A DNA stretch of 64,000 nucleotides, taken from assembly GCF_017377575.1 (NCBI RefSeq), contig NZ_JAFREM010000012.1, positions 62,001 to 126,000 of the forward strand. The letters run 5' to 3'. A model generated the notes under the pieces. It was not told the DNA's origin. It searched no databases and saw only the letters and a list, made by a program, of their open reading frames with translations. The position numbers and the translations under genes were made by a program. Each line of letters begins with the position of its first letter. Within the stretch, counting starts at the first letter, position 1. Origin of the DNA: Candidatus Enterococcus moelleringii (GTDB lineage: Bacteria > Bacillota > Bacilli > Lactobacillales > Enterococcaceae). Positions 44,098-53,682 of this stretch are shown one piece after another.

Positions 44098-44568
44098 ATG
44101 AACAAGAAAAAAATGATACTCTTTTTCTCAATAGTCATTCTATTCACTACAGGCTGCAATGATGAAAAAATTAACGGTAAAAAAAGTAGTGAACATAGCA
44201 TGAGTGAACTAGAAGTTAGCACAACATTTGAAGAATCAGACAAACCTCAAAAAATAGATATTTCAAATCTTATTGGTGATTGGTCATCCTCGACAAATCA
44301 GATAAAGATTGTGCTAAAAAATGATGATCAACAACAAATCGAGGTTGAATCACAATATATGCTTGGTGGAGAGATGTTTTTGGCCGATTATGATCAGCAA
44401 AACAACATTTACACCTTCGAAAACAAGGAAGAGTTTATCAGTTTTCAAGTTTTGAATGAGAGTACAGCGCTTATTTGGTATGGAACAACTAAGGAGGAAA
44501 CAACGGGAGTTTCAGCTCCTATAGAGTATTCAAAAAATAATAATCTCTCACCTCAACAAAACCAGTAA
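44098..44568 (+). CDS. Small lipoprotein, unknown function
   Basis: 156 residues. The signal peptide MNKKKMILFFSIVILFTTGC ends in the lipobox FTTGC (Cys20), so it should be lipid-anchored outside the membrane. A polar Ser/Glu linker follows, then a beta-rich domain (LIGDWSSSTNQIKIVLKN) resembling small lipocalin-like or DUF-type extracytoplasmic domains. Its base composition looks more AT-rich than its neighbours, hinting at separate origin. ATG preceded by TAGGAGACAACC. Confidence 0.78.
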   Translation: MNKKKMILFFSIVILFTTGCNDEKINGKKSSEHSMSELEVSTTFEESDKPQKIDISNLIGDWSSSTNQIKIVLKNDDQQQIEVESQYMLGGEMFLADYDQQNNIYTFENKEEFISFQVLNESTALIWYGTTKEETTGVSAPIEYSKNNNLSPQQNQ

Positions 44569-44702
44569 CTGAAAACATGAAAGACAGCTGGAAAAATTGC
44601 GTGCAAGGGTTAAATGAAGCATCCAGAGTTTTCTTTGTATATAATTCAATAAACCCTCAGCTTAATCAATCGATCGAAATTTCTCCTAATTAGCAGAATC
44701 CA

Positions 44703-44726
44703 GCGGTAGACGCCTACCGTTTTTTC
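44703..44726 (+). terminator. Terminator hairpin between convergent genes
   Basis: CGGTAG-ACGC-CTACCG followed by T6. It contains the stop of the leftward gene. Confidence 0.65.
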
Positions 44727-45859
44727 CCCTTTCCATTTTTGCCTTTTTTCCCGCCTTTACCTTTTCGCTGCAACGCTTTATCGATTCTTTGTTGTTTCTG
44801 TTTTTGCTCCCGCTGTCTTCGGATTTCTTCTAGGCGGGCTTTTTCAGGATCAACGGTGTCAGCCTTAGCAGTATCCGTCTCCGAGTTATTTTTCGGCTGG
44901 GGTATTTCTGCTTCGAGATTGAAGACCCATTCGCCGTCAAGTTCGTCAATATCCTCTTCCGACTCCTCATCTACCTGGAAATTGGCCCTAGCATCCTTCA
45001 CCTGAACTCCATCATAAAGGGCAGTGGCTGTGCGGCTGATCAGCTCCTTCTCCGAAATCGTGCTTAGATCAATGCCTTCCAGCAGGAATTTTTTCCAATC
45101 TGCGTAGGTTGTACCCTCGAAGTTGGCTGGACGGTCAAAATTCTTCGGCAGAGGACGAGGATCGTCTAAGTAAAGGGAGTGTTTTGGTTTTTCGGCGGGC
45201 TGCTGAAGGTCAGTTTTCACCGCTGGTTCCGGCTGCTCTTCGTTATTGTCGCAATCGTAATCATCTTCTGCCGTGATAAAGCGAGATTTGGCCAAACGGG
45301 TAAAACGGCGCACGCGGTCCTTTTCAAAGATTGTTAGGGTGCCCAAAATGGACAGGGCAGCACAGTTTTCCTCAGCAGAATAGCTGCGATGAACATTTTT
45401 GATGGTACAGCGGTGCTTTTTGCCAGCTGCGTCAAAAAAGGTGAGGGCTAGGTCTTTTGGAGTTTCCACTTCACACGTGCCAGCGTGCAGCAACGGGCGG
45501 ATGTGTTCGGTATGTAAACGAGCGTTCTCGGTAAGTTTTAAATATTCGTCGTGATTGGCATAAAGGGAGGAAATCACGGTGTCCCATTCTTCAGCATTAA
45601 AATATTCACGAAAGTAAATGGACAAATGACGCACGGAAACCAGTTCAGCAGGTTTATCCATAAAAAGCTCACGAATCAACTTTTCAGCTACGAATGACAG
45701 ATCCTCGAATGAGAAAAAATTACGCACCATCACCATAACTGCTGCCTGTAGAATATAAGCGGCATCTTTATGTTCTTGATAATGATCAAAAAAACGCTTA
45801 TTCAACGTTTTTCGTTTCAATTTTAGCAATTGATGTTGTTGCAGTAATACTGTCTTCAT
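44714..45859 (-). CDS. Large cytoplasmic protein of unknown function with basic tail
   Basis: 381 residues. The N-terminal two thirds are helical without membrane segments (ILQAAVMVMVRNFFSFEDLS, LYANHDEYLKLTENARLHTE). An acidic linker about 195-240 (DDYDCDNNEEQPEPAV) follows. The final 60 residues are charged, ending in lysine-glycine repeats (GKGGKKGKNGKGKKR) that suggest nucleic-acid or ribosome contact. No domain recognised. ATG preceded by AAGGAGCGATGGAAA. Confidence 0.65.
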   Translation of the reverse strand: MKTVLLQQHQLLKLKRKTLNKRFFDHYQEHKDAAYILQAAVMVMVRNFFSFEDLSFVAEKLIRELFMDKPAELVSVRHLSIYFREYFNAEEWDTVISSLYANHDEYLKLTENARLHTEHIRPLLHAGTCEVETPKDLALTFFDAAGKKHRCTIKNVHRSYSAEENCAALSILGTLTIFEKDRVRRFTRLAKSRFITAEDDYDCDNNEEQPEPAVKTDLQQPAEKPKHSLYLDDPRPLPKNFDRPANFEGTTYADWKKFLLEGIDLSTISEKELISRTATALYDGVQVKDARANFQVDEESEEDIDELDGEWVFNLEAEIPQPKNNSETDTAKADTVDPEKARLEEIRRQREQKQKQQRIDKALQRKGKGGKKGKNGKGKKR

Positions 45860-46221
45860 TTTCCATCGCTCCTTAGTTATGTATGAATTATTTTCATGGT
45901 AAGTGATTTCTTCGGATAAATTGTTCCGTTAGAAAGCGGTTCCTCTAGATTTTGATTTTATTGTAAAGGACTGATAAAACGTTTGCAAGTCTTTTTTTGC
46001 TTTCATGCCATATTTTCTTAATCTTTTTCACAGAAAATCTTTTTACATGGAAGTAATTCGTTGATGCCAGTGCTTTTCCACGAGATGTGTCAAGACACCC
46101 TGTTATCTGAATAATGCAAAACATAACGTGAATAGTTGAACAAACGCTTCATCAAAGTACGCAAATCGAATCGTGGGAGAAAAGGCTGCCAGGAAAACAC
46201 ACATTTAACAGCACAAAAAAA
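45860..46221 (-). other. Intergenic region upstream of the 381-residue protein
   Basis: About 360 AT-rich bases that should carry its leftward promoter. No convincing promoter pair, RNA or conserved frame was identified. Confidence 0.4.
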
Positions 46222-46245
46222 CCTAGCGAAGGCGATCTTCGCTAG
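46222..46245 (-). terminator. Terminator of stress-protein gene
   Basis: CCTAGCGAAG-GCGAT-CTTCGCTAGG, perfect 10-bp stem; leftward it is followed by T7. Confidence 0.8.
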
Positions 46246-46259
46246 GCGGAAAAGGCGAT

Positions 46260-47147
46260 TTATATTTTATCGTTTGGATCGTCAACTTCTTGGACTAAGC
46301 TGTCATCTGAAGCTTGAACATCCAAATGTTCCTTATGAACCGTATCACTGACGCTTGTAGTATCCCGCACTTCGCGTTTTGAAATGCGAACCTCCTCAGT
46401 AACCACGGGCTCTTTTGTGACATGAACCTGTTCCTCGGATAACGGAATACGAATTTCGCTCTCTTCGTTATGGAAACTCACGTCGCCGCTGGGCTGATCA
46501 GCCACTGGCTTGCGTTCAATCACTAATTCTTCCTTGGTAACCGGTACTTCAATGGTTTGGGTTTCTTCGGTAATTACTTTTTTCACCACAGCTTCGCCAG
46601 TTTGAACATTTTCCTTACCAATATCTAAGCGTTCCTCTCGCATTTGCAGGATTTCATCAGAAGCTTCTGACATAGCAGGCTCGTCTGGCAGTCCCATGGT
46701 GCCGACGCCTGGTCCGATATCATCCATTGGCGAGATAGCGGCTGCCGTATCCATTGAGGTATCGGTAATCGTGGTATCGTTCAACGGTTGTCCGACAGTT
46801 TCGGTTCCATGTTCAAATTCCTCCGGCACCTGATCGGTATCCACCGCAACTAAAATATGGCCGCTGGCAAGGTCGTCATGATACGTATCATAATAATCTT
46901 GACGCACCGCTTCATCATCCTCACCGCTGACAAAGTCTTTAATTCGTTGCCACAGACTTTCATCGTGCTCACCTTCCAAGCGGCCGGTTTCTACGCGAAT
47001 GTCTTGATATTGAAGAGATGGTACACTACGTTCATCGACAATCAAGGTAATGCTTTCTTTCGGATAGCCCTCTGCTATCAAGGTTTGTACAGCTGTTTCT
47101 ACTTCATCGATTGTTGCATAATTTCCAGTAATTCGTTTTGTCATCAT
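46260..47147 (-). CDS. YflT/YsnF-type general stress protein (DUF2382)
   Basis: 295 residues. The N-terminal YflT domain (about 1-95: KRITGNYATIDEVETAVQTL, GHILVAVDTD) is followed by a linker and the DUF2382 domain (about 165-280: REERLDIGKENVQTGEAVVK, VPVTKEELVIERKP, IRIPLSEEQVHVTKEPVV). Such proteins are induced by general stress in Firmicutes; the molecular function is not known. Start at ATG 47147 (ATG 47144 adjoins), after GAGAGGAGACTTT. Single leftward gene. Confidence 0.88.
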   Translation of the reverse strand: MMTKRITGNYATIDEVETAVQTLIAEGYPKESITLIVDERSVPSLQYQDIRVETGRLEGEHDESLWQRIKDFVSGEDDEAVRQDYYDTYHDDLASGHILVAVDTDQVPEEFEHGTETVGQPLNDTTITDTSMDTAAAISPMDDIGPGVGTMGLPDEPAMSEASDEILQMREERLDIGKENVQTGEAVVKKVITEETQTIEVPVTKEELVIERKPVADQPSGDVSFHNEESEIRIPLSEEQVHVTKEPVVTEEVRISKREVRDTTSVSDTVHKEHLDVQASDDSLVQEVDDPNDKI

Positions 47148-47245
47148 AAAGTCTCCTCTCGCTGTATTCGTTTCCAATATTCATCTTCCCACCATCTGCC
47201 CAATCGCGCAATTTTTCTGCTTGTGCACAGAAAGTAAAAAATGGC

Positions 47246-47276
47246 TTGCTTTGAAGTCCACTTCAAGGAGTACACT
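47246..47276 (+). promoter_or_regulatory. MerR-type promoter/operator without an evident target gene
   Basis: TTGCTT (47246-47251), 19-base spacer, TACACT (47271-47276). The spacer is filled by the palindrome TTGAAGTCCACTTCAA (47251-47266). A 19-base spacer with such a dyad is the hallmark of MerR-family activated promoters. Confidence 0.65.
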
Positions 47277-47753
47277 AAAAACGAGGAGAGAGAAACAGAT
47301 CAATAGTTATTACGGATAATTGATCAGCAAGTGCGAGGGTGAGAAGAATGGAGAGATTGTCCGATCGATCAACAAATTGTGCCGCTGGAACCAGGGTGAT
47401 GAGGGATGAAAGGAGCAGAATTTCTAAATATTTCACTTTTTACGATTTTCTTAGTAATTAAGCAACTATTGCCAATTTGCTATATTCAACCTATAAACCA
47501 GGAGGAAATTGACCTTTGAATCTATTTTTCTTCCGCAATCTTTTGAGCGGAAGGACAGTTTTAATCTCCTAGTTATCATTAATACACATAAAGAATTAAA
47601 TAAAACAAATGTAAAACCAAGTTGTCAAAATGGTCTCAAACCTTATTATTGATTCACTAGTTTGTATCTTATATAATTAAGTCGATTGAAAAAATAAAAC
47701 TAACACCTGGAAAAAAATCCCCCAAATATGATTTGAAACGAGGGTGTGTGACG
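47277..47753 (+). other. Long region upstream of the giant surface protein
   Basis: About 480 bases with no convincing gene. A hairpin CTTCCGC/GCGGAAG lies at 47530-47553. AGGAGG near 47502 precedes a possible 17-codon frame from TTG 47517. The promoter of the surface-protein gene should lie here; an AT-rich stretch 47600-47690 with TATAAT-like text (ttatataatt, about 47670-47679) is the best candidate. Confidence 0.4.
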
Positions 47754-50700
47754 TTGAAAAATAAACGAATAAATACGATCATTGTTCTGCTCTTTTTATT
47801 GTCGCTAGTTCTCCCGACCGTTTTTGCGACTCGTTCGTTGGCGGAGGGATTAGAAGGCAAATTCAGCTTAGATTCTTTTGAAAAAATCAGCCAAGTTAAC
47901 GAACAATTAACAGCCGAAACCAAGTTAACGGTGCAGCCATCAGAAGAAGAGCAGGAAATCCAACTGGAGCTTTCAGATAATTTTCTAGTTGTAGAGGCGG
48001 ATCAATCGATCATAAACACTTCAAGTAATGAAACATTAGGCGCCTATTCCGTGGACGGCCAACAAGTAACGCTACAGCTGCCGGCATTAGAAGAAGCGAC
48101 CCAAATTGCTCTCCAGCTAGCTGGTACTTATCAAAATGACGGCAATGACGTGACCATTACCCAACTGGAAACTCAGGAACAATTGGCCTTTCTGCCAGAT
48201 CAAATCCCGATTGTCGAGGAAGAACCAATAGAAACTGGTTCTTCTGAGGAAACCAGCAGGGAAGTTGAGGAAACGCCCGACAGCGTAAGCCCATCAGCTA
48301 GAAATACCACCTTGTCTATGACCGCTGAACTGTACGAGCGGGATATTGTGGATGGAACCGAGAGCTTTGATGACGACAGCAGTCCTGGAAATGATGACGA
48401 CCCTAATAACCAGATTGTGCGTTCTTTTGATACTATCACGTATCCTTTAAAGATGACCATCAACGATTCTGCCGGGGGTACCTTGCAGAATATTAAGGTG
48501 CGTATTACTGGAATTTTGCACAATGGAATTGTGAATGGGCGAACGAATGCCGTTTTCACGGATCATTCAACCAATGACACCACCAATAACACGGTGACTT
48601 ATGAAGATGAATACACGATTACTTCATCCTCCAGCGCCATTACGTACCCGATCATCGTTAGTGTGCTGGGAGCTGATCACGGGGTGAGCCTCCATCCGGA
48701 GTTTCACGTCCAGGTGATCAGTGTCGATGGGGTGGATGTGACTGCCGAAAATATCGAAGAATCATTTACCGACATTGCGCCTAGAACCGTCAGCAGCAAA
48801 GTAAGTATTGCCCCGAAGATCTCATCTGGGACAATCAGATATGCTTCAGAAACAATTATTACCGAAAGTGCCTATGACGAGAACCATCGAACGATTCCCA
48901 TTGGCGTGGAGTTGATGGCAGTACCGCTGGCGGGCAAAACCGATATTAAAGGTGCGGCTTTTCCTAGCGGCGATCTGAAAATGAAGCTTTCTTTAAATGG
49001 ACGTGTGGTCTGGGACAACGCTGAAGGAAATCCCGGTCCCGTTCAGCAGCTGGATTTTGATGGGGTGGATCAGGCACCGTTTATTGTCGACTATCATAAC
49101 AATACTTACGGCCGCGGCCCCAACGGCATCAGCCAAAATCCGAATACCTGGAGCAATGCTGCCAGTGTAGAATATCGCCAAGCTCAATTCAATGATTCCC
49201 GCAGTTATTGGGCCGGCTCCAACATCGCCGATCGTGAGACCTATAATGGAACAAATAGTGTCTACAGCAGCGGACGCTATGGAATTGATGGCTTTGATTT
49301 AAAAAATGATGTGGAAATTGATGTATCAGACTATGAAATCGGCGACAGCTTTCCGACTTGGCGAGCAGACGGCTATACCGGCAGAGTCGTCTACACGCCG
49401 CAAGAAAAAGTCTTCACCAATCAAACGCTGGGGCTGCTTTTGCCGGATGACTATGCCTACGAAGGCAGATTGAATCCAGATAACCGCCACAATACACTGT
49501 ACTATCGAGCAACCCTGACGTTTGTGGAAGAAGACGGTACTGAAAAAACAAACACCACGGAATTTTCAATGCGTAATGAAATTCCGGGTTTGAACGGGGC
49601 GTTATCGTCTATTTTCAAGAATCCTGATACCGGATTGGCCTTTGGAAAATATGATATCAGCAATGACATTCATCCTTATGGCGATGGACAAGCTGTCAAC
49701 GGGGCTAAGGTTGCTCTTTCGGGCGGCGGCGGTTTTGGCGATTCAGCCAGTAACGGCGGGTATCAATATTTGCAAAAGTGGAACACTGATTCGTTTCAGA
49801 TGAAAGCCGACGATTTTGCGTCAAACGAAACGATGCTGAAAAAGATTCATATCTTTGGACGGATTAGCAACAATACGCCTTTAAATGAAGGATACTGGTA
49901 CGGCATCAGCAAAAAGTCGAATCCCAACACCTTGAAAAATTTAAAGAATGCTACAATTAAAGATTACGACTGGTTTACTGGCAGTCAAATTCAAGCCAAT
50001 CATTCTTACCAGCAAGTTGGTGCAGTATTGATTGACAAGAATATCCCTGTCGCAAGAAGCTGGAAATACAATGCTTCCGAAGGGAAAAAAGGTGTTCAGC
50101 TCACCATCGTTACCGATAAGCTGGGCTCTAGTACGACAGCAGGCACTCCCAACGTTTATGTGGCTGAAATGGCGGTCTTTAGAGACAGCGAGCGACACTT
50201 TTTTGATCCAAATGATCCAGCAGAAAGCTACAATGATCCAAATCGTTACAGTATTACTGAAGGCTACTCCGTTTATAACGAAACGAAATATGATGAAGAC
50301 AACAAGCTGGAGGAGCTTCAATCGCCAGTCAACCGTCACACGAAATTTGACACGCTGGGTATTGTGCCAGTAAAAGTCAGCAATGCCATAAAATCGGATA
50401 AAACCGGTTATTACAGTACGGAAACGACGACATGGACCATTCATGACAATGGCTTCATCGCTAGTCAGAATTACAACGACGATGACGAAATCGTCTGGAC
50501 TGTAACCTTGCCGCCAGGCTTATCCTATCAATACGGCACTGGAAAATACGGCGGGATCGATTTGGAACCTGCAACAGTGGTGACCAATCCCGATTCCTCT
50601 CAGACCTTGACCTGGAGAGTACCAGTTACCTCCACGCCTGAGCAAACAGCCGTGTTGGATGATATTCAATTTGAAACGCTATTTGATGATCTGAATATCG

Positions 50701-52514
50701 ATTATGTGAATAATACAACGTCACTGGAGGTCAAGTCAGTAATCAGTACCGAAAAGGACACCAGCGATGAAGAGCTGCGGACAGCTACGGCAACGATTAA
50801 CGTAACCAACATTGGCCGTCTAAGCATTTATCAAACAATTGCGCCCGCATTCGGCGAAGTCGATGATGCGTATAAAGTAACGATTACCCCTTATACGTCC
50901 ATGAATGACGAAGACAAGGTGCGGGGAATTGTTCCGTTAGACAAAGGCGGCAGCAATCTAGGCAGTAATTTCACCGGCAGCAATCAGCTAAAAGCCATCG
51001 ACACCGAACTGGAAACAGATCAAACGGTTCGGATTTATCTTAATAACAGTCTGATTAAGGAGCGCAATCCCAACGCGGTGAATGTTGGGCAAAATGGTTG
51101 GTATCCGTATACTGGTTCGAGCCAAGATCTGTCAGATGTTCAAACGGTCCTGTATGAATTTCAGGAGACACTCAGCCCCAACGATACCGCCAATATTCAT
51201 TTAACTATGGAAAACGACGGGAACAAATATGGCGATATTTACCGTCATCAAGCCTATGGCAATTCGGCTGCCAATTATCGGGAGCCAGTCCATTCAAGTA
51301 TTGCCCAGCATAGTATCAAAGGCCGCAAGCTTAGCGGCAGAGTTTGGCTGGATGACAATGAGGATGGTCAGCTGGATGCCAGCGAGCAAGGGATCAAAGA
51401 TGTTCCAGTTACCTTATATAAAGAAGAAAACGGAAATTATGTGAAGGTGACGGAAAACCTTCGAGGACAATCCTTGACAGCGGTGAAAACTGACGAAGAC
51501 GGGAAATACACCTTCACCTATTTGCCAGCAGGTAAGTACGTAGTTGCCTTTGATTCTGATTCTTCCCCATTGGAAGATATGGAGGTTACTCAATTTAACG
51601 TCGGTAATGCAGCGACTAGCTCTAAGGTGGACTTAGATGATCAATTGACGGAAATTGACGGTTGGAACACGATTTTAAGTACTGAGTTTCCTGAATTAAC
51701 GGCGATGCCGAATCCGCTGTTCAAGCAAACCAACTTGAACTTAGGTGTGTATCCTAAACCAGTTGATCCGCCGACCACCAGCGAGTCTGAATCTTCGACG
51801 GAGGACACAACGACACCGCCGACGGATACAGGTACGGTTCCGACAACAACACCGCCGGATGAATCAAGTACACTGCCAACAGAAACAAGTCCAAGTACTG
51901 CTCCGCCAGACACAAGCGAAACAGTACCGAGCACGGAGCCACCGAAGCCTAGCAGTGATCCAGAGCCAAGTTCAGAGCCACCTGAGTCAAGCAGTGAACC
52001 AGAACCAAGTTCAGTGCCGCCAAAACCAACAGAACCAACCGGCGATACAAGTACCGACTCCACGACGAAACCGTCAGAGTCCGATTCGGAACCGAGCGAT
52101 ACTACAGGTACAACAGGCACAACAACTGATTCGACCACTAGCGGAACCAGTAGTACAACTAATAGCACAACAACGCCGCCAACCGGATCAACAACCAGCA
52201 GCTCCGTCTCAAGGCCATCGTCATCAGGGCCTGGCTCAAGCGAACCAGGATCATCAGCTCCTGGAAATGGTTCGAATAACGCAGAACCACCTGGCTCAGA
52301 TACAAACAATCAAGGGCAAGTGGTAATTCCGGGTAACAGCAATGTTCCACCAGGAAGTCGCATAAATTTACCTAGCACGACTGCTTCTAACGAAAGAAGA
52401 CGTACGCTTTTGCCAAGAACCAATGATACTAAGCAAAATTTGATCTTTGTTTTAGGGATTGGGGTCCTGGTGATTGCTGGCAGATTGTGGTACAAGCAAA
52501 GGAAAATAGATTAG
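47754..52514 (+). CDS. Giant wall-anchored surface protein with SdrD_B-like domain and LPRTN sorting signal
   Basis: 1,586 residues from TTG 47754; GTG 47748 and TTG 47733 are alternatives, the ribosome site being GAGGGTGTG. Signal peptide MKNKRINTIIVLLFLLSLVL. The long N-terminal part (to about 1180) has no named domain but much beta structure. Residues about 1190-1270 are an SdrD_B/Cna-B-like module (SGRVWLDDNEDGQLDASEQG, YTFTYLPAGKYVVAFD). A Ser/Thr/Pro/Glu wall-spanning region follows (about 1340-1535). The end has LLPRTNDT, a membrane segment and KQRKID. A sortase should anchor it; Asn replaces the Gly of LPXTG. Likely adhesin. Confidence 0.88.
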   Translation: MKNKRINTIIVLLFLLSLVLPTVFATRSLAEGLEGKFSLDSFEKISQVNEQLTAETKLTVQPSEEEQEIQLELSDNFLVVEADQSIINTSSNETLGAYSVDGQQVTLQLPALEEATQIALQLAGTYQNDGNDVTITQLETQEQLAFLPDQIPIVEEEPIETGSSEETSREVEETPDSVSPSARNTTLSMTAELYERDIVDGTESFDDDSSPGNDDDPNNQIVRSFDTITYPLKMTINDSAGGTLQNIKVRITGILHNGIVNGRTNAVFTDHSTNDTTNNTVTYEDEYTITSSSSAITYPIIVSVLGADHGVSLHPEFHVQVISVDGVDVTAENIEESFTDIAPRTVSSKVSIAPKISSGTIRYASETIITESAYDENHRTIPIGVELMAVPLAGKTDIKGAAFPSGDLKMKLSLNGRVVWDNAEGNPGPVQQLDFDGVDQAPFIVDYHNNTYGRGPNGISQNPNTWSNAASVEYRQAQFNDSRSYWAGSNIADRETYNGTNSVYSSGRYGIDGFDLKNDVEIDVSDYEIGDSFPTWRADGYTGRVVYTPQEKVFTNQTLGLLLPDDYAYEGRLNPDNRHNTLYYRATLTFVEEDGTEKTNTTEFSMRNEIPGLNGALSSIFKNPDTGLAFGKYDISNDIHPYGDGQAVNGAKVALSGGGGFGDSASNGGYQYLQKWNTDSFQMKADDFASNETMLKKIHIFGRISNNTPLNEGYWYGISKKSNPNTLKNLKNATIKDYDWFTGSQIQANHSYQQVGAVLIDKNIPVARSWKYNASEGKKGVQLTIVTDKLGSSTTAGTPNVYVAEMAVFRDSERHFFDPNDPAESYNDPNRYSITEGYSVYNETKYDEDNKLEELQSPVNRHTKFDTLGIVPVKVSNAIKSDKTGYYSTETTTWTIHDNGFIASQNYNDDDEIVWTVTLPPGLSYQYGTGKYGGIDLEPATVVTNPDSSQTLTWRVPVTSTPEQTAVLDDIQFETLFDDLNIDYVNNTTSLEVKSVISTEKDTSDEELRTATATINVTNIGRLSIYQTIAPAFGEVDDAYKVTITPYTSMNDEDKVRGIVPLDKGGSNLGSNFTGSNQLKAIDTELETDQTVRIYLNNSLIKERNPNAVNVGQNGWYPYTGSSQDLSDVQTVLYEFQETLSPNDTANIHLTMENDGNKYGDIYRHQAYGNSAANYREPVHSSIAQHSIKGRKLSGRVWLDDNEDGQLDASEQGIKDVPVTLYKEENGNYVKVTENLRGQSLTAVKTDEDGKYTFTYLPAGKYVVAFDSDSSPLEDMEVTQFNVGNAATSSKVDLDDQLTEIDGWNTILSTEFPELTAMPNPLFKQTNLNLGVYPKPVDPPTTSESESSTEDTTTPPTDTGTVPTTTPPDESSTLPTETSPSTAPPDTSETVPSTEPPKPSSDPEPSSEPPESSSEPEPSSVPPKPTEPTGDTSTDSTTKPSESDSEPSDTTGTTGTTTDSTTSGTSSTTNSTTTPPTGSTTSSSVSRPSSSGPGSSEPGSSAPGNGSNNAEPPGSDTNNQGQVVIPGNSNVPPGSRINLPSTTASNERRRTLLPRTNDTKQNLIFVLGIGVLVIAGRLWYKQRKID

Positions 52515-52515
52515 A

Positions 52516-52556
52516 AAATTGCCTGTCGGCGCGATAATCCGACAGGCAATTTTTAT
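52516..52556 (+). terminator. Terminator of surface-protein gene
   Basis: AAATTGCCTGTCGG and CCGACAGGCAATTTTT: 13-14-bp stem with T-run. Confidence 0.85.
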
Positions 52557-52717
52557 TTTGTGTGAGTTAACGCATGCCGGTGCTGCAAAACTGACAGTCA
52601 CTTAAATTTCTTCCGCCAGAAAAAATGTACGTTTTTTTATTTTCCCAGAACCAATCCTGCTTTCTTTGCATATCTTATATATGAAACACCAAAAATTAAA
52701 GAAAGCAGGGAACAACT

Positions 52718-53590
52718 ATGGAATACTATTCACCAGTTAACGACTTAATGCTGAAGAAAATTTTGACTAGCGAGGAGGATGCCCACGAGATATTGACCGC
52801 CTTCGTGAACGATTTATTAGGTAAAGACTTCAAAAAAGTCACACCAATGAGCTACTATCACATTGACGGCTATAAAAAGAACCAGGAAATGACCGGTTTT
52901 ACCGTGCCAGAAGGCGATATCTGGGCCATGACGGAAGAGGGCAGCGTGATCACCATCGATTTTCAGCGCTGGTATCATGATTATTCAGTGGAACGGGCTT
53001 ATAAGTATTTAATCGAAGCTTTTTGCGAACTGCCGCTAAGCGATCAGGAATTATTTGGCGAAAAACTTTTAGCAACCCCGCGGCCAACCTATCGGATCGT
53101 GATGCTGAACTTTGATTTATTTGAAAGTGAAGACAAAGCACTGAGAGCATTTGATTTACGAAATGAGGTCACCTACGAAGCTTATCCTGGACCGCGGGGT
53201 GAAAATCCACTAAATCTGTGCTTTTTCAGCTTGCGAAATGACAACATTGAAAAAGGCTCGGCGGCTCATTATTGGCAGTATTTCTTCAAAACCGGAAAAC
53301 TATTTGATGATGATGCGCCTGCCTATATTAAAGATGCACATCTGAAAATTCAGTTCTCCTTTCAAACCGAAGAAGAAATCCAAACGATTATGCAAATCGA
53401 AAAAGCCATTGAGATACGGGATGCTGAAACAGTCACTGCTGAAATCCTAGGTGAAGAAAAAGGCGCGAAGAAAAAAGGCAAGGCGATTGCCAAGAGAATG
53501 GTGAAGAAGATGTACGATGTTGAGACGATTGTCGAGTTGACAGGATTGTCTAAGAAAAAGGTGGAAGAGATAATGGAAGATTTAAGCTAG
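52718..53590 (+). CDS. Rpn-family recombination-promoting nuclease / PD-(D/E)XK transposase-like protein
   Basis: 290 residues, usual size. The opening NDLMLKKILTSEEDAHEILT and the nuclease core GDIWAMTEEGSVITIDFQRW (D...D-x-Q type PD-(D/E)XK) with YHDYSVERAYKYLIEAF match the PDDEXK family (PF12784). The C-terminus (AKKKGKAIAKRMVKKMYDVE, TGLSKKKVEEIMEDL) is the common helical tail. Such genes are often multicopy; Rpn proteins have been linked to recombination and phage defence. No inverted repeats border it. ATG after AAAGCAGGGAACAACT. Confidence 0.88.
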   Translation: MEYYSPVNDLMLKKILTSEEDAHEILTAFVNDLLGKDFKKVTPMSYYHIDGYKKNQEMTGFTVPEGDIWAMTEEGSVITIDFQRWYHDYSVERAYKYLIEAFCELPLSDQELFGEKLLATPRPTYRIVMLNFDLFESEDKALRAFDLRNEVTYEAYPGPRGENPLNLCFFSLRNDNIEKGSAAHYWQYFFKTGKLFDDDAPAYIKDAHLKIQFSFQTEEEIQTIMQIEKAIEIRDAETVTAEILGEEKGAKKKGKAIAKRMVKKMYDVETIVELTGLSKKKVEEIMEDLS

Positions 53591-53682
53591 TCTTTTTTGC
53601 CAAAACCGTCACTATTCTTAATTTGCCAAATTCTTTATGGTATCATAAAGAAGAAAGAATTTGTTTTGCAAAGGAGAATTGG

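Noticed and set aside
43902-44162. 86-codon frame before the lipoprotein gene
   Set aside because: It overlaps the real lipoprotein start in another frame, has no ribosome site and looks non-coding.
47517-47570. 17-codon frame from TTG after AGGAGG upstream of the surface protein
   Set aside because: Too short to support; it overlaps a hairpin but shows no leader-peptide pattern such as codon runs.
51641-52309. 222-codon minus-strand frame with many Val/Gly/Ser
   Set aside because: It is the shadow of the Ser/Thr/Pro repeat region of the giant surface protein.
52718-53590. Insertion sequence around the Rpn/PD-(D/E)XK gene
   Set aside because: No terminal inverted repeats or target duplications were seen; these genes are usually stand-alone.
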